Shown here: positions 41,120 through 49,293 of the stretch, in pieces
Position numbering within the stretch: position 1 is the first letter of the stretch
Layout of the letters: each line of letters opens with the position of its first letter
Source of the DNA: Ferribacterium limneticum
GTDB taxonomy: Bacteria > Pseudomonadota > Gammaproteobacteria > Burkholderiales > Rhodocyclaceae
NCBI RefSeq assembly: GCF_020510585.1
Contig: NZ_CP075190.1
Location: forward strand, 3,408,001 to 3,472,000
Length of the DNA stretch: 64,000 nucleotides
Direction: 5' to 3'
The notes under the pieces: model-generated
Database searches by the model: none
Seen by the model: only the letters and a program-made list of their open reading frames with translations
Told to the model about the DNA's origin: nothing
Position numbers and translations under genes: made by a program

Positions 41120-42181
41120 CTAAAACTCCGCGTACAGCCGGCCGGGGTTGAGAATGCCCTGCGGGTCGAAGGCTTTTTTGAGGCGGCGATGCAAGGCGAG
41201 CAAGGCTGGCGGCAACTCGGCGAATGCCCCGTCCAGACAGCGCAGCGATTCCGGCGCGCGGTAGAGCACGGCGTGGCCGCCGAGGCTGGCGGCGGCAACA
41301 CGTACTGCCTGGTGATCGCCATCGACTTCGCCGGCATACCAGCGCAAAGCCCCGCCCCACTCGATGGCGCGCAGGCCGTCGAGTTCCGGACACGGCGCGG
41401 TCGATGGCAGCGCCAGTCGCCACAACGGGCTGGCAGCGAAGGCCGGATGCGTTTGCTCACGTATCGAATTCCAGTGTTTTTCCGGGTTGACCGTGGAATT
41501 GCCGCCGAGCTTGCTGGTAGCCGCCTCGACCGCCGCCCGCGCGCCGGAGAGGCGCAGCCAGAGCTGGCCGTCATGCCAGAAGGAAGCCGAAATCGGCAGC
41601 GGCTGGCCGCCCCAGTCGTTGAGTCGGCGAATGGCTTCGGTCGCATCGCACGCGAAAACCAGCGTCGTTTCGGCCACCGGCCTGGGCAGCACTTTGAGCG
41701 TGACTTCGGCGATGACACCCAGCGTGCCGAGACTACCGGCGATGAGACGCGAAACATCGTAGCCGGCAACGTTTTTCATAACCTGGCCACCGAAACTGAG
41801 CATCTGGCCGGTCCCGTCGACCAGCTTGACGCCGAGCACGAAGTCGCGCACGGCACCGGCCTGTTGCCGACGCGGGCCGGAGAGGCCGGCGGCGACGCAG
41901 CCGCCGACTGTGGCGCCAGCGAAATGTGGGGGTTCGAAGGCGAGCATCTGGCCCTTTTCGGCCAGCGTGGCCTCGACCTCGGCCAGCGGCGTGCCGCCTT
42001 TGGCCGTGATGTAGAGCTCGGTCGGCTCGTAGGCGACGATGCCGCAATGGCCGGAAACATCGAGAACTTCGCCGGCCAGCAGGCCACCGTAGAAATCCTT
42101 GCTGCCGGCGCCGCGGATGCGCAGCGGGGTGCGGCTTTCGCAAGCGGCTTTGACGGCGGAAACGATGGTGTCAAGCTGCAT
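41120..42181 (-). CDS. glcE: glycolate oxidase FAD-binding subunit
   Basis: A 353-residue FAD-binding subunit of glycolate dehydrogenase. It has the PCMH-type motif RIRGAGSKDFYGG, then AEVEATLAEKGQMLAFEPPHF and GGCVAAGLSGPRR. The start at 42181 shares a base with the glcD stop. An antisense copy of the dispersed motif (41466-41500) encodes N-S-T-V-N-P-E-K-H-W, within the C-terminal half. Confidence 0.93.
   Translation of the reverse strand: MQLDTIVSAVKAACESRTPLRIRGAGSKDFYGGLLAGEVLDVSGHCGIVAYEPTELYITAKGGTPLAEVEATLAEKGQMLAFEPPHFAGATVGGCVAAGLSGPRRQQAGAVRDFVLGVKLVDGTGQMLSFGGQVMKNVAGYDVSRLIAGSLGTLGVIAEVTLKVLPRPVAETTLVFACDATEAIRRLNDWGGQPLPISASFWHDGQLWLRLSGARAAVEAATSKLGGNSTVNPEKHWNSIREQTHPAFAASPLWRLALPSTAPCPELDGLRAIEWGGALRWYAGEVDGDHQAVRVAAASLGGHAVLYRAPESLRCLDGAFAELPPALLALHRRLKKAFDPQGILNPGRLYAEF
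41466..41500 (+). repeat. dispersed motif copy inside glcE
   Basis: GTGTTTTTCCGGGTTGACCG then TGGAATT; antisense to the gene. Confidence 0.75.
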
Positions 42182-43671
42182 CAGAAGCGCTCCAACTCGG
42201 GGAATTTCACGTCGCCGTGATGGACGTGCATGCGGCCATATTCGGCGCAGCGGTGCAGGCTGGGCACAGCCTTGCCGGGATTGAGCAGGCCGGTTTCGTC
42301 GAAGGCGGCCTTGACGCGGTGGAAAGCTTCGATTTCCGGCGTCGCATATTGGACGCACATCTGGTTGATTTTCTCGATGCCGACACCGTGTTCACCGGTG
42401 ATCGAACCGCCGAGCGCCACCGACAATTCGAGGATTTCGGCGCCGAAGGCTTCGGCTCGCTCCCAGTCGCCGGGCTGCGAAGCGTCGTACATGATGAGCG
42501 GATGCAGGTTGCCGTCGCCGGCGTGGAAGACGTTGGCGCAGCGCAGGCCGTATTTGGTTTCCATGGCGGCAATCGATGACAGCATTTCGGCCAGCCGCTT
42601 GCGCGGGATGGTGCCGTCCATGCAGTAATAGTCGGGCGTGATGCGGCCGACGGCGGGGAACGCCGCCTTGCGCCCGGCCCAGAAGCGCAGGCGCTCGGCT
42701 TCCGATTGCGAGACGCGGATTTCGTTGGCACCGGCGGCGTTGAGCACTTCGGTGACGCGAGCGATTTCCTCGGCGACTTCTTCCGGCGTGCCGTCCGACT
42801 CGCAGAGCAGAATGGCTTCGGCGTTCATGTCGTAGCCGGCTTTCACAAACGGTTCGACGGCGGCGGTGGCGGCCTTGTCCATCATTTCCAGCCCGGCCGG
42901 GATGATGCCGGCGGCGATGATCGCAGCGACAGCATCGCCAGCCTTGGCGACATCGGCGAACGAGGCCATGACGACCTGCGCCAGTTCGGGTTTGGGCACC
43001 AGCTTGACAGTAACTTCAGTGACGACGCCGAGCATACCTTCGGAGCCGATCAGCAGCGCCAGCAGGTCGTAGCCCGCGGCATCGGGCGCTTCGGAGCCGA
43101 TCTCGAAGGCCTCGCCTTCGATGCTGACGACGCGGATGCGCAGGACGTTATGGACGGTCAGCCCGTATTTGAGGCAATGCACGCCGCCCGAGTTTTCGGC
43201 GACGTTGCCGCCCAGCGTGCAGGCGATTTGCGACGACGGGTCGGGCGCGTAGTAGAGGCCGTAGGGCGCCGCCGCTTCCGAGACAGCGAGGTTGCGCACG
43301 CCGGGCTGCACCACGGCGAGTCGCGCGGCGCGGTCGACACGCAAAATCTTGTTGAAACGGGCCAGCGACAAGACGACGCCCTGGGCATGCGGCATGGCGC
43401 CGCCGGACAATCCCGTGCCTGCCCCGCGCGCCACAACCGGCACGCCGAGGCTGTGGCAGGTACGCAGGATGTCAATGACCTGCGCCTCGGTTTCCGGCAG
43501 GCAGACGGCCAGCGGCAGTTCGCGGTAGGCGGTGAGGCCGTCGCATTCGTAGGGGCGCAGATCTTCTTCGCCGAGCAGCAGACAATGTGGTGGCAGGAAC
43601 AGCCGCAGCCGCGCCGCAAGGGCGGCGAGGTCAGTCGAGAAGGCGGGATCGGGCGAGCTCATGGCGGTCAT
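42181..43671 (-). CDS. glcD: glycolate oxidase catalytic subunit
   Basis: A 496-residue FAD enzyme that oxidises glycolate to glyoxylate. Signatures: VPVVARGAGTGLSGGAMPH, SSQIACTLGGNVAENSGGVH, LIGSEGMLGVVTEVTVKL, and the C-terminal SITGEHGVGIEK. Start at 43671 overlaps the ttuD stop (ATGA), matching the tightly coupled operon. Confidence 0.97.
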   Translation of the reverse strand: MTAMSSPDPAFSTDLAALAARLRLFLPPHCLLLGEEDLRPYECDGLTAYRELPLAVCLPETEAQVIDILRTCHSLGVPVVARGAGTGLSGGAMPHAQGVVLSLARFNKILRVDRAARLAVVQPGVRNLAVSEAAAPYGLYYAPDPSSQIACTLGGNVAENSGGVHCLKYGLTVHNVLRIRVVSIEGEAFEIGSEAPDAAGYDLLALLIGSEGMLGVVTEVTVKLVPKPELAQVVMASFADVAKAGDAVAAIIAAGIIPAGLEMMDKAATAAVEPFVKAGYDMNAEAILLCESDGTPEEVAEEIARVTEVLNAAGANEIRVSQSEAERLRFWAGRKAAFPAVGRITPDYYCMDGTIPRKRLAEMLSSIAAMETKYGLRCANVFHAGDGNLHPLIMYDASQPGDWERAEAFGAEILELSVALGGSITGEHGVGIEKINQMCVQYATPEIEAFHRVKAAFDETGLLNPGKAVPSLHRCAEYGRMHVHHGDVKFPELERF

Positions 43672-44924
43672 TCTACGAGGATGGCGCGAAAATCATTGAC
43701 GTTGGTGCGCGTCGGGCCGGTGACCAGCAGGTCGCCGAGTTCGGAAAAGCAGGTCCACGCGTCGTTGTTGGCCAGCCGGGCGCGCAGGTCGAGTCCGGAC
43801 GCCCGCGCCCGGGCCGGCGTCGTTGGGTCGATGAAGGCGCCGGCGTTGTCTTCGCTGCCGTCGATGCCGTCGGTGTCGGCGGCCAGGGCGTGAATGCCCG
43901 GCGCGCCGTCGAGCGCCAGGGCCAGGCTGAGCAGGAATTCGGTGTTGCGCCCGCCGTGGCCGTCGCCTTGCATCGTCACCGTCGTTTCGCCACCGGAGAG
44001 CAGGACGCAGGGCTTTTTGGCCGGAAAACCGTGTTGACCGCAGGAGCGCGCCACGCCGGCCATGACCTTGGCGACTTCGCGCGCCTCGCCTTCGATGGCA
44101 TCGCCGAGGATGAGCGGCGTCATGCCGAGCCGTTGCGCCTCAACGGCGGCCGCTTCGAGCATCTGGCGCGGACTGGCGATGAGGCGGAATTCGCTGTTGG
44201 CCAGATGCGGATCGCCCGGCTTGGGCGTTTCCAGTTGGCCGGATTCGAGGTGAAGACGCAGATCGGAGGGAATGGCGATGTGGTGGAAATCGAGCACATT
44301 CAGCGCATCGGCGCAGGTCGTCGGATCGCCGACGGTCGGGCCGGAGGCGATGACAGCCGGGTCGTCGCCGGGCACGTCTGAAATGGCCAGGGTCAGCACC
44401 GAGGCCGGCCACGCGGCGGCGGCGAGGCGACCGCCCTTGAGGGCTGACAGATGTTTGCGCACACAGTTGATTTCGCCAATGCTCGCCCCCGAGCGCAGCA
44501 GCGCCGAGGTGAGCGCCCGCTTTTCGGCCAGCGTGACACCGGGCGCCGGGGCAGCAAGCAAGGCCGAGCCGCCACCGGAAATCAGGGCCAGCACGCGGTC
44601 TTCCACGGTCAACCGGGAAATTTGCGCAAAAATGGAAAGCGCTGCTGCCTCGCCGGCGGCGTCCGGGACCGGGTGTGCGGCTTCGATGATCTTGATCCGT
44701 TCGCACGGCACGCCGTGGCCGTAGCGCGTGACGACCGTTCCTTCGAGCGGCCCGGACCAATGTTGCTCGACGGCCCGCGCCATGGCGGCCGAGGCTTTGC
44801 CGGCGCCGATGACGATGAGTCGGCCGCCATCGTCAGGCGGCAGATGGGTCGGCACGCACAAGGCCGGATCGGCCGCAGCAATGGCGGAGTCGAACAGGCG
44901 GCGCAGGATGTCGCGCGGAGTCAC
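43668..44924 (-). CDS. ttuD: glycerate 2-kinase (MOFRL/TtuD type)
   Basis: A 418-residue enzyme that phosphorylates glycerate, the last step from glyoxylate or hydroxypyruvate to central metabolism. It has VIGAGKASAAMARAVE, LISGGGSALLAAPA, the LSGGETTVT motif and DTDGIDGSEDNAGA near the end. The start is GTG at 44924, overlapping the hyi stop (GTGA). It carries two copies of the dispersed motif: strong in-sense at 44601-44640 (I-S-R-L-T-V-E) and weak antisense at 44013-44048. Confidence 0.94.
   Translation of the reverse strand: MTPRDILRRLFDSAIAAADPALCVPTHLPPDDGGRLIVIGAGKASAAMARAVEQHWSGPLEGTVVTRYGHGVPCERIKIIEAAHPVPDAAGEAAALSIFAQISRLTVEDRVLALISGGGSALLAAPAPGVTLAEKRALTSALLRSGASIGEINCVRKHLSALKGGRLAAAAWPASVLTLAISDVPGDDPAVIASGPTVGDPTTCADALNVLDFHHIAIPSDLRLHLESGQLETPKPGDPHLANSEFRLIASPRQMLEAAAVEAQRLGMTPLILGDAIEGEAREVAKVMAGVARSCGQHGFPAKKPCVLLSGGETTVTMQGDGHGGRNTEFLLSLALALDGAPGIHALAADTDGIDGSEDNAGAFIDPTTPARARASGLDLRARLANNDAWTCFSELGDLLVTGPTRTNVNDFRAILVE
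44601..44640 (-). repeat. dispersed motif copy inside ttuD
   Basis: On the minus strand: ATTTCCCGGTTGACCGTGGAA. In sense with the gene. Confidence 0.75.
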
Positions 44925-45694
44925 CTAGGCATCCAGCCGAGGCCGGCTTCGGTCGTCGTCAGCGGCTTGTATTCGCAGCCGACCCAGCCGGCGTAGCCGA
45001 GTCGGTCGAGCTGATCGAACAGAAACAGGTAGTTGATTTCGCCAGTACCCGGTTCGTGGCGACCCGGGTTGTCGGCGATCTGGATGTGGCCGATGCGCCC
45101 GAGATTGGCTTCGATGGTCCGCGCCAAGTCGCCCTGAATGATCTGCGCGTGATAGAGATCGAGTTGCAGTTTGACGTTGGGGCGGTCAATGGCGTCGAGC
45201 AGCCGGAGCGCTTTGTTCACATCGTCCAGCCAGTAGCCCGGCATGTCGAGGCGGCTGTTGATCGGCTCGATCATCACCGTCGCGCCGACGGTGGCAAAAC
45301 GGTCGGCAGCAAATTGCAGGTTGGCGACGTAAGTCACTTCCAGTTCCACCTCGCCAACGCCAGCGGGACGAAGCCCGGCCATGCAATGCACCCGTTCGCA
45401 GTCGAGGACCATCGCGTAATTTAGCGCCTGCTCGACACTTTCGGCAAATTCGCCCTGGCGGTGCGGCAAACAGGCCAGGCCGCGCTCGCCGGCGGCCCAG
45501 TCGCCGGGCGGCAGATTGAACAGCACCTGCTCGACAGCGGCCGCCTTGAGCCATTCCGCGACGTCATGGGCCGGCCAGTCGTAGGGAAAAAGATACTCGA
45601 CGCCCTGAAAACCGGCCGCCGCCGCCCGCTGGAAACGCTCCGGGAACGGTAGGTCGGTAAATAAAAAACTGAGATTGGCAGCGAACTGGGGCAT
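44921..45694 (-). CDS. hyi: hydroxypyruvate isomerase
   Basis: A 257-residue TIM-barrel enzyme that interconverts hydroxypyruvate and tartronate semialdehyde. Visible motifs are NLSFLFTDLPFPERF, GFQGVEYLFPYDW, IEPINSR, LQLDLYHAQIIQGDL, and GCEYKP with a catalytic Glu. It is the first gene of hyi-ttuD-glcDEF-HDOD. The glyoxylate carboligase and semialdehyde reductase that usually accompany it are not here. Confidence 0.92.
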   Translation of the reverse strand: MPQFAANLSFLFTDLPFPERFQRAAAAGFQGVEYLFPYDWPAHDVAEWLKAAAVEQVLFNLPPGDWAAGERGLACLPHRQGEFAESVEQALNYAMVLDCERVHCMAGLRPAGVGEVELEVTYVANLQFAADRFATVGATVMIEPINSRLDMPGYWLDDVNKALRLLDAIDRPNVKLQLDLYHAQIIQGDLARTIEANLGRIGHIQIADNPGRHEPGTGEINYLFLFDQLDRLGYAGWVGCEYKPLTTTEAGLGWMPR

Positions 45695-45756
45695 AAGGAT
45701 GGCTGTCTGTAGTGCGGAGCAAAAGTATAATCTGCACTGACTCTGGAGAAAGCACC

Positions 45757-46335
45757 GTGAACGACACCGAACATGAACGCAAGGGCAACCGCCTGTCGAA
45801 GATCGTCACCCGCACCGGCGACGCCGGCACGACCGGCCTTGGCGATGGCAGCCGGACGACCAAGGACAGCCTGCGCATCGACGCCATCGGCGAGGTCGAT
45901 GAGCTCAACTCCGGTCTCGGCGTGCTGCTCTGCGAAGACATGCCGGAAGCCATGCGCGCCGCCCTGCTCGATGTCCAGAACGACCTTTTCGACCTCGGCG
46001 GCGAACTTTGCCTGCCCGGCATGGAAGTCATGAAGGACGCCCAGGTCGCCCGTCTCGAAGCGCAGGCCGAGGCCTTCAACGCCGACCTGCCGATGCTCAA
46101 GGAATTCATCCTGCCCGGCGGCACCCGCGCCGCCGCGCTCGCCCACCTGAGCCGCACCGTCTGCCGCCGCGCCGAACGGGCCATGGTCCGCCTGCACGGC
46201 GCCGAGCCGCTGTCCGAAGCCGCCCGCCGCTACATCAACCGCCTGTCCGACCTGCTCTTCATCCTCGGCCGCGCCCTCAACCGGGCCGGCGGCCGCGGCG
46301 ATGTGCTCTGGCAAAAGGGCAAAAATGCTGCGTAA
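45757..46335 (+). CDS. cob(I)alamin adenosyltransferase, PduO type
   Basis: A 192-residue enzyme that transfers the adenosyl group from ATP to cobalamin. It has the family signature RTGDAGTTGLGDGSRTTKD, DAIGEVDELNSGLGVL, LPGGTRAAALAHLSRTVCRRAER, and RLSDLLFILGRALNR. GTG start with a CTGGAGAAAG site; a TATAAT at 45726 may be its promoter -10. Divergent from hyi. Confidence 0.94.
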   Translation: MNDTEHERKGNRLSKIVTRTGDAGTTGLGDGSRTTKDSLRIDAIGEVDELNSGLGVLLCEDMPEAMRAALLDVQNDLFDLGGELCLPGMEVMKDAQVARLEAQAEAFNADLPMLKEFILPGGTRAAALAHLSRTVCRRAERAMVRLHGAEPLSEAARRYINRLSDLLFILGRALNRAGGRGDVLWQKGKNAA

Positions 46336-46381
46336 AACTCCCCGGCACCTGCCGCCCCCCCGCACCACCCCGGGTTGAGCC

Positions 46382-46597
46382 GTGTACCGCGTCAAGACAA
46401 CCTATCGTACCGGCACCGACCGCCCGATCATCGAGCACGGCCCCTGGCACGACTCACGCAAGGTCGCCGAGCACTGGGCCGACCAACTGCGCATCGCCGG
46501 CTACGCCGTCAGCATCGAGAGCCAGAACATCCATACCGGCGGCGGTGGCGATGACGACAATGCCGACCTCGCCGCGGCGCTGGCCGGGATGGCCTGA
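46382..46597 (+). CDS. small hypothetical protein
   Basis: A 71-residue protein with a GTG start. It begins with a beta segment (MYRVKTTYRTG), then a helix VAEHWADQLRIAGYAVSIE, and ends in a Gly/Asp-rich tail. Codon use fits a real gene. Function unknown. It lies 46 bases after the adenosyltransferase gene, probably on the same mRNA. Confidence 0.6.
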   Translation: MYRVKTTYRTGTDRPIIEHGPWHDSRKVAEHWADQLRIAGYAVSIESQNIHTGGGGDDDNADLAAALAGMA

Positions 46598-46625
46598 GCG
46601 GGCGGCGCTAGGCGGCCGAGATATT

Positions 46626-46661
46626 TCGGTTTTGCTGGTTTTTTCCGGTTGACCGTGGGAT
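46626..46661 (+). repeat. dispersed motif copy between genes
   Basis: GGTTTTGCTGG, T tract, TTCCGGTTGACCGTGGGATT. Close to consensus, just past the 3' end of the small gene. Confidence 0.85.
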
Positions 46662-46668
46662 TGAATAC

Positions 46669-47253
46669 CTAGATCCACTGATTTTCATAAATCGTTCTGC
46701 GCAAGGCGCGCACAGAGAAGAAAGCCATTTCTTCCAGTTCGCGCTCAATGGCTTTAGGATTCGCAAGAAGCTCCTCGTCTTCCCAAGGGCAGTCGACATG
46801 CACCCACTTGTTTCGATACTTCCTTAAAGTGTGAAGATCAGCCTTCAAGTCGGGATCAATTCCGGCTTGGTTAATTAACTAAACCAAGCGCTCCTTTTTG
46901 GTTATCGAATGCTCTGATCGGAGATATGTCTCGATGCCGGAAACGGCAGTAAGTATCGCCGCTAAATGTGCCCCACCTGCGAATGCAGTATCAGCATCCC
47001 GGACGATAAAAGAGCACCATTCCGAAAGAATGACCCCACCCCCGAGTAATTCACTGTCAAGAGCGATGAGATGTGCCCAGCGTTCGTCTTCAGTCATGCT
47101 GACTACAGCATAAGGACAGGGCGTTCCCATGTCGACTGGGCGCGTCGTTTGCCGGCTTTCCCATCCCCGGAAAACGAGTGCCGCTTTTTTCTGCGCAGAC
47201 TGTTTTCTCATGTTCCAAGGTGTAACGCCGGCACTTGTCGAGTGGCGTAACAT
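46669..47253 (-). pseudogene. HEPN-like protein gene interrupted by an amber codon
   Basis: A minus-strand frame from about 47253 to 46882 ends YLRSEHSITKKERLV at a TAG (46881-46879). The same frame continues for 69 more codons as LINQAGIDPDLKADLHTLRK, YRNKWVHVDCPWEDEEL and ends QWI before a second TAG (46671-46669). The two halves join into one plausible HEPN-type protein, with RNKWVH as the R-x4-H motif of HEPN ribonucleases. The start is uncertain: ATG at 47211, 47130 or 47097 (MTEDERWAHL). The single stop suggests a recent loss of function, or a sequencing error. Confidence 0.7.
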
Positions 47254-47287
47254 CGGAAAAAACTCAAACCCGCCAGGAGACTAGCCG

Positions 47288-48109
47288 ATGAATCCCCTTG
47301 AATTCAGCACCCTCGCCGTCACGCTGGTCGATCACATTGCCGAGGTTCGCCTCAACCGGCCAGACAAGTCGAATGCGATGAACGAGGCGATGTGGCAGGA
47401 AATCCGTCAGGCTTTCGAATGGGTAGATGCCACGCCGGAGGCACGCGTCGCCATCCTGAGCGGCGAAGGGAAAAACTTCTGCGCCGGGATCGACCTCGCG
47501 ATGCTCGGCAGCATCCAGCAACAGATTGCTCACGCCGATGGCGCCCGCAGTCGCGAAACCTTGCGTCGGCTAATTCTCGACCTGCAGGATTGCCTGAGCA
47601 GCATCGAACGCTGCCGCAAACCGGTGCTCGCTGCCATCCAGGGCGCCTGCGTCGGTGGGGCGCTTGATCTCGTTACCTGTTGCGACATGCGCTACGTGGC
47701 ACCGGATGCGGTTTTTTCGATCAAGGAAATCGATCTCGGCATGGTGGCCGACGTTGGCACGCTGCAACGCCTGCCGCGCCTGATTGGCGAAGGGATGACG
47801 CGGGAACTGGCGTACACCGGCCGCACTGTGGACGCCGATGAAGCGGAAAAGCTCGGCCTGATCAATTTCAAATTTGGCGATTTTTCCCGGTTGACCGTGG
47901 AAGTGCGCAAAATCGCCCAAACCATCGCCGCCAAGTCGCCCCTGGCCATTCGCGGCAGCAAGGACGTGCTGAATTTCAGCCGCGATCACTCTGTCGCCGA
48001 CGGCCTCAATTACGTCGCCGGCTGGAATGCGGCGATGCTGCTCTCGGCCGACCTTGACGAATGCATCGCCGCCCAGCGCGAGAAGCGGGCGGCGCAGTTC
48101 GGGGACTGA
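47288..48109 (+). CDS. enoyl-CoA hydratase/dienoyl-CoA isomerase-like crotonase
   Basis: A 273-residue crotonase-fold enzyme. FCAGIDLAML and ACVGGALDLVTCCDMRY form the oxyanion hole. EIDLGMVADVGTLQRLPRL matches delta3,5-delta2,4-dienoyl-CoA isomerases, suggesting a role in breaking down unsaturated fatty acids. An AGGAG site precedes the ATG. A sense copy of the dispersed motif (47861-47905) encodes G-D-F-S-R-L-T-V-E within the C-terminal region. Confidence 0.88.
   Translation: MNPLEFSTLAVTLVDHIAEVRLNRPDKSNAMNEAMWQEIRQAFEWVDATPEARVAILSGEGKNFCAGIDLAMLGSIQQQIAHADGARSRETLRRLILDLQDCLSSIERCRKPVLAAIQGACVGGALDLVTCCDMRYVAPDAVFSIKEIDLGMVADVGTLQRLPRLIGEGMTRELAYTGRTVDADEAEKLGLINFKFGDFSRLTVEVRKIAQTIAAKSPLAIRGSKDVLNFSRDHSVADGLNYVAGWNAAMLLSADLDECIAAQREKRAAQFGD
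47861..47905 (+). repeat. dispersed motif copy inside the crotonase gene
   Basis: ATTTCAAATTTGGCG, T tract, CCCGGTTGACCGTGGAAG. In sense with the gene. Confidence 0.85.
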
Positions 48110-48305
48110 TTCCTTCCCGCAACACAGCGGCGATCCGCGCTTCCGAAACTTGGCATTTGAATATCCCGATGTGCTGACCTAATCTAGAAACAGCCGCATG
48201 CGCCCGGCCATGCGTCATTTATTCCGGGCAAAAACCATCGGCCACGACTTTCGACATCCAACTGGAGACATCAGCGCTCCGTCATTGTTTGAAAAGGAAC
48301 TGGAA

Positions 48306-49139
48306 ATGGCAAGCAAACCCGAAAAGAATCCGAAGGACGCCACCCCCATTGCCGCCCTCCCGGCCGAACCGGCCTATCCCCGAATCTGTTTTGAACGCAT
48401 CATTCCCGATGAGCTCGACTCCGAACGCCCGGCCCGCCAAGCCTTGCGCGAGTACATGCTAGCCGGCAGGAAGGGCAAGCTGAGTGCCGAAGAAGTGGCC
48501 AGTGCCGCCCGGATGGCGGTCATCAGGACCAAGAAGTGGCCGGCCGGTACGACGCTGCGCTGCCTGTTCCTCGACGGCAGCACGACGATGAAGCGGAAGG
48601 TCCGGACCTACGCCCACCAATGGGAAAAGCACGCCAATATCAAGCTCAAGTTCGTCACCAAGGCGCCGGCTGAAATCCGTATCTCCTTCTACGCCGATGC
48701 CGGATCGTGGTCCGCAGTTGGGCGCGATGCCCTGAACCAGGCTTATTTCCCGCTGCATCAGCCGACCATGAACTATGGCTGGCTACGCGACAAGACGCCG
48801 GACGACGAATATTCACGCGTCGTCCTGCACGAATTCGGCCACGCACTGGGCTGCATCCATGAACACCAGACGCCGACCTTCAGTCGCAAATGGGATACCA
48901 AGGCGGTGATGAAGTACTTCCAGGGCCCGCCCAACTATTGGACAGAGGACGCGATCAAATACAACGTCCTGCAAAAATACTCGCCAACCGGCATCGCCGC
49001 GACGGCGTTCGATCCCAAGTCAATCATGCTCTATGCTTTCGACGGCGCCCTGTTCGCCGACGGCAAGGGGCCGACCAACAGCAACACGAAGTTCTCGGCA
49101 GACGACATCAAGATGATCGGGACGATGTACCCGAAATAG
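48306..49139 (+). CDS. metzincin zinc protease-like protein
   Basis: A 277-residue protein with the full metzincin zinc site HEFGHALGCIHEH and the Met-turn SIMLYA, resembling astacin-type (M12) or similar proteases. Residues about 75-115 (TLRCLFLDGSTTMKRKV) look like the start of the catalytic domain. There is no signal peptide, so export or target is unclear. An AAGGAA site precedes the ATG at 48306. The 196-base gap before it holds nothing else clear. Confidence 0.85.
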   Translation: MASKPEKNPKDATPIAALPAEPAYPRICFERIIPDELDSERPARQALREYMLAGRKGKLSAEEVASAARMAVIRTKKWPAGTTLRCLFLDGSTTMKRKVRTYAHQWEKHANIKLKFVTKAPAEIRISFYADAGSWSAVGRDALNQAYFPLHQPTMNYGWLRDKTPDDEYSRVVLHEFGHALGCIHEHQTPTFSRKWDTKAVMKYFQGPPNYWTEDAIKYNVLQKYSPTGIAATAFDPKSIMLYAFDGALFADGKGPTNSNTKFSADDIKMIGTMYPK

Positions 49140-49140
49140 C

Positions 49141-49180
49141 CATTTCAATTTTGGCGATTTTTTCGGGTTGACCATGGAAG
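49141..49180 (+). repeat. dispersed motif copy right after the metzincin stop
   Basis: CATTTCAATTTTGGCG, T tract, CGGGTTGACCATGGAAG. One base after the stop codon. Confidence 0.8.
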
Positions 49181-49215
49181 CGCCGTTTTGAGGGTCTAGA
49201 AGCTCACCATGAAAA

Positions 49216-49245
49216 AAGCCCGTTCGGCTGACGCCGATCGGGCTT
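49216..49245. terminator. bidirectional intrinsic terminator
   Basis: Stem AAGCCCGTTCGGC with GCCGATCGGGCTT. The T run is stronger on the minus strand, ending aroG, and it can also end the metzincin mRNA. Confidence 0.8.
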
Positions 49246-49293
49246 CTTCATATGACGGCGTGAAGTACGACTAGTTGCCGATGCGACAATTGT

